A stretch of 64,000 nt of DNA from positions 682,001-746,000 of the forward strand of contig VWZW01007674.1 of NCBI GenBank assembly GCA_013397115.1, given 5' to 3'. Positions 12,101 to 25,500 of this stretch are shown here, piece by piece. Source of the stretch: Edolisoma coerulescens (Eukaryota > Chordata > Aves > Passeriformes > Campephagidae). The stretch's first letter is position 1. Each line of letters begins with the position of its first letter. The notes under the pieces were generated by a model. The model made no database searches, had not been told where the DNA came from, and saw only the letters and a list, made by a program, of their open reading frames with translations. The position numbers were made by a program, and so were the translations under genes.

Positions 12101-12730
12101 ACTCTCCATGGGGGCATGTTGACACTCAACTCATGGGCTACTGTCCAAGTTGTGCTCTAGGAGATTTGTGGACTAGGACGTTAAAAATAGATCACAGAAC
12201 CCCTCTTTCAAGCTTTTAACTCTCTCTCCGCTGGAATTTGAGTATCTCCCCAATGTCATCTTACATACAACTCCCATTAATGCTGAGCAGTGCGATGGCC
12301 CAGTTCTTTCTGGCATCTTGTTCTATCTTGTGTGATCATTTCTTGTACAACAGAACTACTTGCTTTATTGAAAATGTATTACAAGATTACTTTTGCTTTT
12401 GTATGCTGAAAACATAGCTTTATTTTAAAGAAACTGTACAAACTGTTAAATGCTCTTTGTTGGTATGAGGAGTCAGATATAGTTTTGTTTTACACTTCAC
12501 TCTGAAACACTTCCTTAGAAGTGCTGCTTTTAATTGAGAAAGAAGACTTCTACTGCATCTGTAACTTAATGAATAGCTGGGGGGAAAAGAAGTTGAAAAA
12601 TAGTTCTAGTTTGTAGTTGAATGTCCATATAAATATTTAAAATCACTATGGACGCTTACCACTTCACTGCTTTTGTAATTCACATTTGGGAACTGACTAG
12701 TACAAGTTTCCTTTTCTGTCTTTTTGACAG
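6107..12730 (+). other. RBM25: RBM25 intron 1
   Basis: A 6.6-kb intron from the CpG-island donor to the acceptor TTTTTGACAG at 12721-12730. It is AT-rich, with no coding exon that I can support and no clear transposon. A 155-codon minus-strand frame (11662-12129) shows no protein family I recognise and is treated as chance. Confidence 0.6.
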
Positions 12731-12745
12731 ATTGCGACTGCGAGA

Positions 12746-15700
12746 ATGTCTTTTCCACCACATTTGAATCGCCCTCCTATGGGAATCCCAACGCTTCCCC
12801 CTGGGATCCCACCTCCACAGTTTCCTGGTTTTCCTCCACCTGTACCTCCTGGTAAGTTATATTAGTAGATGGAAGTGTTGTAGAAATGAATTTCTTTATA
12901 TTACTCTAAATGTCTTTAAAAGCCAGTAAATTTTGTAAATAATATATCCCAGTAACTCTTATTTGTGTACATTGCAGTTGAGTTTCTAGTTTTCCCACAG
13001 ATCATGTCATGTGAGCAAGCTCCTTTTGGTCTACTAAAAGCTGTTTACTTTTGACCAGAAGCTAAATACTGGACTTTTCTTGAGCCTTTATTCAAGACTG
13101 AAGCTAAGTGGGGATTGCTGTTAATATTAGGTGTTCCAAAGCCGCTGTTTTGACAGTAATCCATTGTAATAGCCTTTGGAAACTCCTGGGTGCGCTGACT
13201 ACGTGCAAGGTGAAAGTAGAGGAGTAACTTTCAGAGAAGGTCCAGCTTCTTGCATTGTTTTTCTCCATTTTTTATGTCCCACTTCCTTTTATTTTGCTTC
13301 TTATGTTCTTTCTCCCACACATCTTGCAAACTTACAGTTATCTTTATCATTCCTTCTAATCTTCCCAAAACTATTCCTACCTTTTTTCTTTGTTCATCTG
13401 TAAGATCAGCCTCTGTTTTTTGAATTGAGATTTTAACTTATTGGTCTGGAACAACTTTCTTTCTGTACATTGCGAGTATACATAGTGATGACTGGAGGCA
13501 GGAGACCATAGAGCAAGTGGGAGAGGGGAATACATCAGAGAAATACCTCTTTAGAATTCATCACAAGGGCTGCAGAAAATAACTCCTGTCTGTATTGTCT
13601 TAAACTGTGTTGTGCAGGAGTGTTTTGTAGAGAATAGAGGCATTCAAAAAACAGATGGCTGAACTACAAAAAGATTTCTGCATATCATTTATCAGACTAA
13701 TCTTTACTTGCATTAATTTTTCTAAACATTTTTCCTGAGAACCATGAGATGTTAGCTATTTTCTGCTAAAGGCAGAGTTCTTGTTTAGGTAGCATCCTGC
13801 TACCAAAAATGTCAGGTTGAATTGTAAAATCAAACTGGAGCTAGAAAAGATAAAAGGTATATGTATACTAGTGTATAAAACACCAGATACTTAAAAAATA
13901 ACTTTCTGAGATATATTTTAAAATGCCTGATACAATTTTCTGCTCTGAACATTTTGCTTCTTAGCGTGTGTGACAAAGACCTTTTTATTTTCTTGCTGTG
14001 TTTAAATAGTCTCATTTTAGTATTAGGAATCTGAAGGGTATGTAGAGTGGAGTAGCCTGGTATTAGGTGAGAATAAAATTTTTGTCTGCACAAGAGAAAC
14101 ATGATTTGCTTACCTGTGCAGACAACATACTTTGATGTGTAGAGGATATGGATCTCACTTAGTATAAGCACATCAGTAGAGCTGAAAATGCCACAGAGAT
14201 TTTATGGAAGTCTGCTCTGAACTTGGTCCATATGTAAGATCACAATTTTAGTGGCTTACAGTATTATCTTTAGCTAGCTGTTTGGTCAAAATTTCATGTC
14301 TTACTTACCTCAGCCTGTAATTTTTTTAAAAGTTTCAGCTGGAGTAGTTTGCTTGCATAATAATGAAGTTAGGAAAGGTGTTTTGTTTTGCTTAAAAATA
14401 CAGTTGTTAAAAACAGGAAGTTCTGGCATTTCCCAATATTAGTGTGAAAGATTTGATAAGGAGGTGATTCTGATAAATCTCTTAAAGATTATTGGATACC
14501 ACTAAGATGTAAAAAACTCCATTTTACATGTCAGGAGTGCTGTATTAGGTCAGACCTGCAGTCCATATAGGCTGATGCGTTGTGTGGGCAGTGGAACTAG
14601 AAGGCGGTGTTTGGGGTGGGCATGTATCCCTGTCTGCTTTCAGAGTCTGTTGCCTCATACACCTGTAGTGTTAGGGATCTTAGAGTATGATCTTTCGTTT
14701 ATTCTTTATCTTTTTCTGGACCTGTCATGAACATTTCGGTATTTTTTGGCTCTTGATATTGTCCATCTCCACTGTCACCTCTTAGACCAAATTTGAGAAG
14801 TTCATTAACTGCTGTGGAAAGTGCTACTTTCTTACTCTTAAGTCTTTCTTTAAACTCATTGCCTACTCAGTGCCCCCATCCTGTCCCAGTTCTGATGTGG
14901 TAGTTGGGCAACTTGTGTTTTGTGTTTCTGTACACCTCAGCCGCGTTCCGTGCCTTGCAAATCTCCACACTTGAAGAGTTTCAGAATGTACAGCCTTTCT
15001 TCATAAAGCAGCCGCTTCACCCAGTGAAGTCATGTTCTCTGAGGCTGGGTGGTCTTGGGTTGCAGAGACCTGGTCTGTAGGCTGTAGTCAAAAGTGTAGA
15101 TGCACCAAGCTTTTGTGTAGCAGTTAAATGATGCCTGTGGTCATTATGTTTCCTGATGATGCCCAGTGTTTCAGTGGATTTTTGTGGCTTCTGCTGAACG
15201 TTGGGCAGATAGTTTCATGAAATTATCAGTGATAACACAAGTGTGTTCACTGAGTTGTAACTTTAAAAGCCATTGTGATAATTATAATAATTATAGGGCT
15301 GCACAGCTAGAGTCTTGTCGGGGAGTTGTTGCTACAGTCTTTGAGATGCCATGGTGTATTAAAACTGAAAACATGGGAGAGCAATACACTTTTGATTGTC
15401 TGAGTGGTGTGGAGGGGTAAGAGGTAGTATGACCTTAGTATGAAGGGACTGAGGAAGAGAATTGGGTGCTGGAGAAAATAAAAAATAACATAAATAAAGC
15501 AAAACCAGAGCGGATGAGTAAAAAACTGGAGAGGGTGTCTGAGGAGAAGTATTTTGGGACTAAACACTAGAGAATGTGGGGGAACAAGTCCAGGAACAGT
15601 AGGTTGCAGAAGTTTGTTAAGGATTTTACAAACACAGCAGTAAGACAGATGGAGAAGGGGAGGATTGAGAGGGAAAAATGATGGAAGTTTTTTGTAGATT

Positions 15701-16585
15701 GAAAAAAAAAAAGGAGGTGTAGGATCCCTGTGAAGAACATGAGATTGACTTCATTGTTCTCAAGTCTCAATATGTCTCCTGACCAACTAGTAGTTTTGAT
15801 GAAATCCATTCACTTAATATGTTTAACCTCTAGCAGCTGGCATAGAAAGAGCCTTTCTTAGAATCACGTATTGGCTCATGATAGTACGTAAAGCTGCCAG
15901 TGAATTTGGTAGTGTAAAAGAGGTATCATGTGGTTTCATCTGATTAATTATTAATTTAAATTTTTATTATTAATTAATGATTATTATTAAAATTAAATAT
16001 TGTTCTAAATTAGGTGTTGGAGATTCCCAAGTGAAGTATTCAGTAGCTTCTCGGTAGAGGTTTTTTATGCTGCCTTTATTAAGCTGTTCCATAAGTTGGG
16101 GCATGAAGCCTGGTGCCATTCTCTACAGGACCTCATCCCTAAGCCATATGCAGAGACGACTGTGCTGTGGGAATTGTGTAAGCTGGGAACAAGATCATCT
16201 GTAGGGCATCAGCTGTCTTTGCTCTCAGGAATTCCCTGCCTCATTCATCACACCACTGTCTTCTGGAACAATATTGTGGATTGAATATGCTCTGAAAATA
16301 GATTTGTTTGTGACAAAGTTGAAATGGAAATAGGCAAAAGTGACCAGGATGCCTATGGTATGTTAGTGTATTTAGGCTTTGTTTGAATGCTTAAGGAATT
16401 ACTGGTAATCAGTACTGTGAAATTCTTATTTGACTAAAATTGCTGTCTAGTTTGAAAATCATGTCTGCAATCATTTCATTTGTATTCATCAGTTCTCAAC
16501 GGGGCAGACTAATATTAATGTGTTGTCTTTCTCAGGGACCCCTATGATTCCTGTACCAATGGGCATTATGGCTCCTGCTCCAACT
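12746..16585 (+). CDS. RBM25: RBM25 coding exons 2-3: proline-rich N-terminus
   Basis: Exons 12746-12851 and 16536-16585 encode residues 1-52, starting MSFPPHLNRPPMGIPTLPPG and continuing with PQFPGFPPPVPPGTPMIPVP. Codon 36 (Gly) is split. The segment is proline-rich and presumably disordered. About 15 bases of 5' UTR (12731-12745) share the first exon. The 3.7-kb intron between the two exons holds an old LINE-like repeat (14534-15310). Confidence 0.97.
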
Positions 16586-19500
16586 GTAAGTATTACAGTA
16601 GGGATGAGATTATAGCCAAATAAAATGGAGAGTAAAATGTAGTAGATGTCAACAGTGGTTTTGTTTTGCTCTATGCTGTCAGAATTCTACTATGAAAGAA
16701 AATGCTTAATTTTAAATGCAACTATAATGCAAATGTTATGCTAATTTCTGACCTAGACAAAGTTTGAAGTAATGTCTGGAGCTACCAGCTGCAGAGGTGG
16801 AGCAATTATTGTTCTTGCAAAAAGACGTACTTCTCTCAAATACAGTGGTTTGGACTTTGCCTTTGGATCATTTGTGCTCTTCCTGTGCAGTACAGTTAGA
16901 TCAGAGAGATTCCAGGTCTTTAGCTCGGGAGTTTGCAGCCCTGACATAGTACCCTGGAGGCATTACCTCATCTAGGTTTGCAAGGCTATCGTGCAGCACT
17001 GCTGGGTTGTCCAAAAACACGTGCTTTGACAAGCTTACAGATAAGCTTGCTCTCTCCATGTTGCAGGAAAAGGAATAGTTGGATGTCATATCCATCTGTG
17101 GAAGAGGAAATGAAAGGTTTCTTTGTCTATCTTACTAATTTCTAGTTGGAAGGGAGGTTTATGATTTTGGAGTGGAAAAAAGTGCGTTTTAAAATATAAC
17201 GGTTACTTCTTGACTTCAAGGTGCATTACCATTTGTGCTATTATGCAGAAGTAGAATCTCCCCAAAATACACAATTTTTGGATAGCTTGTATTATCTCCT
17301 GCAGGAAGATATGTTTATGGTAACCAGTGTGTTTAAGACAAAGATACTGAAACAAATTTAATAATCTGTTTTGTGATTAAAATAGTTTTTAGTAAGTGGC
17401 ACTTCTATAAAGGTGTTCTGAGAAGAGAGACTGTGCATAAGGACTTTTAAATCTTAGGTGAAAGAAGTGTGGCAAAGTGGAGCAGATGATCGTGCCTGTC
17501 TTCATACAGTTAATTTACAGGTGTTTGCTCCCTAACCTAAAGAGACTTTGGGTTGTGTGTTGATCACATAAAGCAGTAGTGTTTATTCACTGTGTGGAAG
17601 CTTTAAGATCGTGTGTCATGTGTCCATTGAAGCCTTTGAGACAGAGTTACTTTTCTATTCACGGCTTTGTTTTTACACTATTAGGTAAGGTAATTCAGCT
17701 TCCAGTGACTCAAATGTTGCAAACTAGTTATTTGTAGGAGAAATAGTACCTAATGTTACTGTATGCTCACCTTGAGACCTCCAGTGGCTGTGTTCAGTTA
17801 CACCTTCTGTTATCTTCCTTTGCCAGAAAATGGCCATCTTTTTTTTGTGTTGTAGAAAGTATTAAAGCCTGAACTGCTTATTGGTGTCTTACTCCATAAG
17901 CCTAACTAAGGTTCGTATGAAAATTCAAATTTGAAATAAGTGTGCAACCCTAAGTCTTTTGTCTTACGTATTTAAATGTAAAATAAAGCAGTGGATTGGT
18001 TTGGTTTTTTAACTTCTCCTGCTCTTTATAGGTATTAGTTCCTACCACAGTGTCTATGGTTGGAAAACATCTGGGAGTCAGAAAAGACCACCCTGGCTTA
18101 AAGAACAAAGAAAATGATGAAAACTGCGGTCCCACTACTACTGTTTTTGTAGGCAACATTTCAGAGAAGGCCTCAGACATGCTCATACGGCAGCTTCTAG
18201 CAGTAAGTACAGCAGACTGCCTGTTAAATTTCATCCCTTGCTGATGAATAAAATAATGACCCACAAGCAGTGTATTGAAACTAAAAGCAGGACTATTCCC
18301 ACTCACTGGAATAGCAGCCCACTATGCCTGAATTCAATAAGTGAAGAGTACAGCTTTTTTACACTATAGATGTCTGTGAATATATAGACCTATTTTGTTC
18401 TTAGTAGTGTTTACCCTTTTTTAATTTGATCATCTTCTGCAAAAAGTGGTTAAGTGCTTGTAATGTTTTTAATATAAAATAAAAATTAATGATATTTCTC
18501 TTAATTGCAGAAATGTGGCTTGGTTTTGAGTTGGAAGAGAGTGCAAGGGGCATCTGGAAAACTTCAAGGTAACTGTTCATGCTTTTCAAAATCTCTAAAC
18601 ATACTCTTGTTTTTATTACCTGGCAGCTTTTTTAATATCTTGACGCATTGCTATTCTTAATCATTTTGCATTTTAAGATACTGTAATATGATAGCTGCTA
18701 AATACTTTCTAGTAAAGGGCTAGTATTTTCTGGAATTGAGACAGAATAAAATAACAAAATTGAGAAAGGCTAAATGAAAAATGTCTTGGGAGCCCTAGTT
18801 TTGCTTACCTTTCTTTTCCGAAATGGAATGATTTTATAGACTATTCCTGAGAAAGGTTTGCCAGTTTGGACTTAGTCCCCAAAGGAAGATACTATTCTAA
18901 CAGTTTTACAAGTCACTTCCAATAATATGTATTGTCCTTCTCTATGAAGGAGGTTTTCCTGATGTAAAATTTACCTTCCTTATTGTTAAGTGGAACTGAT
19001 TTATTTTTTGTGACCCTTCTCCAGTGACTGCAGAAAACAATTTTGGTTACTATTTTTTTGCTGTATTTTCATGTCTTACTAGGCTTGTGGTTTGTTTTTT
19101 TTTTAAGGATGTAATTCAGTTCCTTCAGCTTTTTTATATATCACACTTTTTTTATTTTGCTGTCATAAAATGTTTTTCTCATTTAAAACTTCATGTAACT
19201 GTTGTGAAGAACCTGGTTTGAAATACCCTTCCCTCTAGGTTTACAGTGAGCTGTTGATTGATGCCCTTGGCCATCAGACAATTGCAAATCCACCTGAGAT
19301 GTCATCATATAGACTGCATTTCTTAGTTAAGATAGACATGTCAAAAGCTTTACTAACACAATCACAGAATTGTTTGAGTTGGAAAGGAACTTTTAAAGTT
19401 AATCTAGTCCAACCCCCTTTAAAGAGCAGGAACATCTTCAACTAGATCAGGTTGCTCAGAGCCCCATCTAACCTGACTGTGAAAGTTTCCAGGGATGGGA

Positions 19501-22500
19501 CATCTACAGTGTGTGTATTGGTTCCTTCTTACTTACTGGACTATTAATTATATTAAAGATGAGTTCAATGAGTGAACTTTGAGTTTTTATGATGGGTACT
19601 CCTGGCTTTCAAAAAACAGGTGCCTATGTTCCAAGTTTATTGATTCAAAACACATTTTTAAACAAAGTAAATTACCTGAAGAGCTTTAATGCTTTTACTT
19701 TTCATTTCAATCATCCATTTTAGCCTTTGGATTTTGTGAGTACAAAGAACCAGATTCCACGCTACGAGCACTGAGACTACTCCATGACCTCCAGATTGGA
19801 GAGAAGAAGCTGCTGGTCAAAGTTGATGCAAAGACAAAGGCTCAGCTAGATGAATGGAAAGCAAAGAAAAAGGCATCTAATGGGGTATGTATATAATGTG
19901 TGATTTGCATTCTTTTGGTAGGATGTCAGTGTAACATACTTGCTAGATCAGATTGTGAGCATGTCTCAGTTTCTGCTCCTTTCTGTGTCTTTAATTCCTT
20001 TTAGGATTTTTCCAGAATCACATTAATGAGTCTGAAGATGTGTTGAAAGGCAGAGAATTGTAAGCTCTTAATTCCATAGTGTTTGAATTTATCTGCAAGC
20101 TACAACTACATCTCTAGAAGCAATTCTGTAATTCATTATTAAGTATAGTAATAGGTGCTATATATTTTGATTCTGTTGCTTCATTTTTGTTTAGAAACTC
20201 TTGAAAGTGCTTAAACTCTAGAAGAAGTTACTCTGTCAGTCTGTAAATTGGCTGTCTGAGAGGAATTGAGGTTTCTTTCCCCTCCACTGATGATCTTCTG
20301 GAACAAATCAATGAAAAGGAAAGAAGTAGATCATTCAGTAGAAGAGACAGTTATCAGGCAGTGGGCAGCTTTCAGACATTTAGTAGATGGGAAAATTAAT
20401 TTTGTATTATTCCTTTCTAAAGCTGAGGATCTGTTCTGGAATAGTTGCAGATATTTGGTATGTTGAATTCTTGTTGAGATGCAAAGATACTTAATTGACA
20501 AATTTGCATTGAAATTGTGTCTGTTTCTTTGCTGAAATACCGTATTTCAACCCCAATCAAGTTGAGCTTTGACTCTTAACTCCTAAAGTTTTGCATGTGC
20601 CTTAATATATCACTTAAAATTTTTTTCTGTAAAGTCAAAATGAGAAGAGACTCTTGTTCAGAAAACTAAAAATGCTAATCACACTGTAGCAGGTAAATTT
20701 TTAAAATTCTAGTTTGGAATTTTCTTAAATGTATGTAGACTACAGTGGAAACACAGATACTTCTGTTTCATTTTACCTAACCAGAAGTAGACGCATAATG
20801 ATGACTTGAAGTACTTGACGTGTCTTTGCGTGCCCCGTGCATGGGATTAAAGGCAATGGCTTAGTAAAGCAGAGTGCTAACTTTGTGAGGTTTGAGTGGA
20901 TACTATACTAGCTCTTAGCCTAGGCAAGGGCTTGATTTGACTGCCTTTTCATTCTGTACTTCCTTGCTTCATGTTGGCGTCACCTGTGATACTGCGTTTC
21001 ACAGCTGATGTTATAAGCAAGTTTAAAGTATTTCTAGAGTTCTTGTACATCTCTCATAAATTTTGTTTTCTGTCAGCCCCTTTGAGGTACAGTCAGTCTG
21101 GGGGGATTGATTGTAATAAAGCAGCGGGTACTGTTTGTGGCTTAGGTGAAAGCAACTGTATGAGCCCATTCTCTTGAACTGTAGAATGAGATTAGCTCCA
21201 CTTTTTTTTTTTTTTATTTTGTTGGATTTGGTAGGGTTTTTGCTCTTTTTTTGTGGTGGTGCAAAGAAATGATGTCAATTGCTGAGGAGTATTGATGAAG
21301 TGTAATCAAACCGCTTGTGATTTCTTTCATGCCATCATTGGTGTGCTGGTGCCACTTGGATGCAAAAGTTGCAAATTTTCTTGAATATTTTGAATTAAGA
21401 AGTCAAACATGTATGCTACAACACAATTTCATATAGAGACATGCCGAGCAAACCTTTATCTAATAATTAGCTCCTCTCCCTGATCACTTCTCCCTGGATC
21501 TCTTCAGTTCCACCCCCTGTCACTGCCTTCTAGCTCTTTTCAGCCTGCTCCTCCTTGGCCTGGCAGCTTCTTCAGCTCCAACTGAATCCTCCCTTCCCCC
21601 TCATTCTTAGCTGCTGCTCCATCAGACCCTTCCCTCCCCCTCACTCCACCCACCAACCTATCGCTTGACGGGATACCCAGCTGGATTCTCAGGTGAGATT
21701 CCATTTTTCTAAAAGGTTCAGGTGATCAAGAGGTGGGCTACCTTGCTCAGTGTGCAGATCATCGTTCTACCCTTTCATGTAATATTTAGTGAAAGGCACT
21801 TTGTGTTCCTTTTCCTCCCTACAAGGTTGAAAGGGGCAAAAAGATGAGGAACTGCGAAGTACTTGATCAACAATAATTAAAAGTAAAAAAAAGTTTGTTG
21901 TGCAAGGAATGTTTTCCCTAACGATGTTTCTTTAATATAATTCTCCCATTTGAAGTTGCAGCTTGGAAATTTTAGGTAGGCATTCATATTGCATGGCACT
22001 TAAGTAGAAGGCTTTGAGGAACTGCTGTTGAAGTGACTTGAAGTTCTGGAACACAGAAGGCAAAACTTTTGACCAAGAGCTGCACTATAGCAGTTGCCTT
22101 TCTGGGAGCATGTGGGTGCTCTCTCTTTTCCTGTCTACTGTCTTAATCACCATTTTTCTGTTCTATTTTATTATGTTATTTTATTATGCAATCCTATACT
22201 TGCTCTCTGCAGCCATTCCATAAGACTGTGCAGTAAACTGTGGTATTGCCAGTGTGAAAAGATCTGACTAATGTAATGCAATTGATAATTACTTGTAGGT
22301 GGTTTGGTTTTCATGTGGTGAGTTGGTTTTTTTTTGTATGGGTTTGTTTGTCTTTTTTTTTTGTTTGGGGTTTTGCTTTGTTATAGTAAATACCGTAGGG
22401 GCATGAATGTGATGATGAAAGGTGAACTTCTGATAAAACCATTATTATTCTCAATTTGTTGAGTCCTGTTACTTTGCCATTTTTCCTTAGAACTCCAGAC

Positions 22501-25500
22501 CGGAGACAACAAATGACGATGATGAAGCACTGGATGAGGAAACAAAGAGAAGAGATCAGATAATTAAAGGGGCCATTGAAGTCTTAATTCGAGAATATTC
22601 CAGCGAGCTCAATGCCCCCTCCCAGGAATCTGACTCTCACCCCAGGAAGAAGAAAAAGGAAAAGAAGGAGGACGTATGTGTTTTGATTTTGGACAAAACA
22701 GATTTTTTTTTTCTTCAACTCACCTTTATATAATGGCCAAACCTTGTGCAAATACTTTAAACCTAAACTTCTGATGAGAAAATCAACAAGCATTGATGTC
22801 AGCAGTTTCTTTTTTTTTTTTTGAGCTGAAAGCTAGTCAGTAATAGACACCATCCCTTCAGGATGGTTTAGGCATTTAAGCACCTAAACTTCTTGGAACA
22901 ACAGGTTTGAATCTGGGCAGGACTGAACTGACCTTTCATCCCTCTGAAGGTGGAAATACTGAATTTAGTGCAGTTTAATCTGTATGTGCATGTAGGGTTT
23001 TTCAGATAAGAACTTAGAAAACAACTGTAAAGAGTTCCTGCATACCATCCACTTCCAGTGAAAGATGCCAGGGCACTATTGTAATGCCACGAATTTGGTA
23101 GTTTTTGACAAAATTCTTCTCTCTGCTTATAGTACGCATTCTTGTAGTGTGCCTTGATCCAACTGGTTGCAGCTGTCTACCCATATGTGGAAACACTTCA
23201 TTAGTTGTGTGTGTCCGTGAAGGGATCCTTCAGGGATGAAAGGCATATTGTAATCTTCCTGCCTTACAAAATCACTTTTATACACGTCTCAATTTGGCTG
23301 GATTTGGTCAGCCAGCTTTCCTATCTTGTGCAATGCAAAAAAAAACCCATGTCAAGTAGGAATGAATGTTTTGGTTTAGACCTGCTTCTGTGAATGACCT
23401 TTTTATGGATTAAAACAAAATGGAGAAGGGGGAACAAGGATAAGCAAACTCAGACTTAGCTTTTCCAGCGAAGTTTCTAACCATGGGAAAATGGGCTTTC
23501 CCATCTACCATTCTGCACCTTATATGAAAGAGATTGGAAAATTGTTTGACAAAGATTTTTACCCACTTAAGTCTTCTGCAAAGTACCTGTTCCAAAGCAA
23601 TGATGCAGTTTCAAATGCTTATGGAGTTTAAGTGTGGTGCAAGAAACATCTCCCTCAGGGAGCAAGTCTGTCTTCCCACAACATTGTTAGTCATGGCCGA
23701 CCTGAGGTATAAAAGTGCTGAGCTGAGAATTTGTTTTTCTTTCCTCTCCCTCCCTTTGGGAGATGTTTTCTTCGATGGCAATTTGAAAATGAGTCACTGT
23801 CTAATGCTATCAGCTGTATTTTTTTGTTACGAGCACTGTTACAATGTGTATTGTCCTGTGGGTAAATATATATATATCTATGGCCATGAATAATGCCAGG
23901 TAGTTAAACATTGTAAGAGACCTTTGGAGTTGTGGAAGAGCTGGGTGCTATGTCCCTGTGACAGAGCGATATTCTCTTAGCTCTGTGTTGTGTAGAACTT
24001 TACTAATCTGAGCTAGTCAAGTAGCTAAATAAGCTCGTTTGAAATACACAGCACTTGTGGGTTGAAATTGCACCCCATCATCCTTCCCATACTGGGAAGG
24101 AAGACAAGAAACTTGAAAGTTGCCATCTTTGGCCTGTGTGGATAGAGGTGGGGGTGAAGAGATGGTATTAGCTTGTTGTTCTCTTGTAAAGGAGAGGGGA
24201 GAGAAAGACTGTTGAGGGTGGGGGGGAAAGGGAAGGTGGATGCAGATATTGTGGGGGTGGTGAGGGGGGGGTGGAAACTCACCAGCTTTGGGGCTGTTGT
24301 TCCCTGAAGAGCTCGGTGTGAAGATGACTCCCGCTGGTATTAGCAGCAGAGACTGTTAGTTCTTCTGGGTGAAGGCATGACTGCTGTGGGGGAGTTGAAA
24401 ATGTGTGCGGGGAGCTGAGAGTGAGTGGAATCTGGTTTTCAATTTCAAGCACGGGGGAACCTCGCTAATTCGCACTAACTATAATAGCAGGTGCAATCTA
24501 CCAAATTCTGCGAATTAGCGAGTAAATAAAATCAAGATATACCCACTGCAAATATACTTATTTATTTTGGCAAGTGTAGCTTAGCTTTGTTTCTGATGCT
24601 ACCATAGCGTACTAATATCCTGTAGTACACTTGTAATTCAGTGAAGTCTTACTAACATGAGACATCACTATGTGTTTTAAGTAGTTCAGCAAAGGGAGAA
24701 TTAGCGAGGTTCTTCTGTAACTTTGTTGAATCAAAGAAATGAGATCACAGCAATACAATATTGCTTTGTAGTGCAAACATACAAAACATTGTTTTTCAGA
24801 GTAGTGTGCAATCTATTTTTAAAAAAAAAAATCTCCGTGGATTTTTCCGCAGATTTTCCGCAGATTTCCAGTGGCCCCACTGATACCTTATCCACTCATC
24901 ACCAAGGTTCGTTTACATTGTAGGCTTTGACAATGACTATGTTTACTGCTAGTTGCCAGATTTGTGACTCTTGTCCATCTGATTTTTTTTTTTTTTTCCA
25001 CTCATTAACATCAGACTGTCAGGTTTGGTACTGCAGAAGGACTTTATTTATCTCTTGCAAGACTGGTTGAAAACTTCTAACCTTCAGCTTTTCTCTTGTT
25101 CTCCTGTGTCTGTACAGATGGCTGTTAATGCTTTTACTCCTGTCCCCCTTGTTTTTTAGGAGGATATAAATGCTATAGAAATGGAGGAAGACAAAAGAGA
25201 CCTGATATCAAGAGAGATCAGTAAATTCAGAGACACACACAAGGTAGTATTCTTGTTTTTGCACTTGATACAAATTAGGCTTTTTCAAAATCCAAAAAAC
25301 CACTATTATAAAATTTAGCAGTACATTGCAATATCACTTAAAATGATGTTTATAGTAGGTTTAATATACATGTAGTTCTTTACAAGTCAGAAAAAGACAG
25401 TTGCCACGTTAAAGTGGCCCATGACATCTTTATGCTGACATTGATTGCTACTGAGTATTTTTCAGTCTTCTCACTTCAGCATGAATAAAGGCAGCTTAAG

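Noticed and set aside
11662..12129. 155-codon minus-strand frame in RBM25 intron 1
   Set aside because: No recognisable domain, no flanking splice or promoter logic, and composition like translated intron.
23534..23893. 119-codon plus-strand frame in RBM25 intron 7
   Set aside because: Random-looking protein ending in translated AT microsatellite; no family match.
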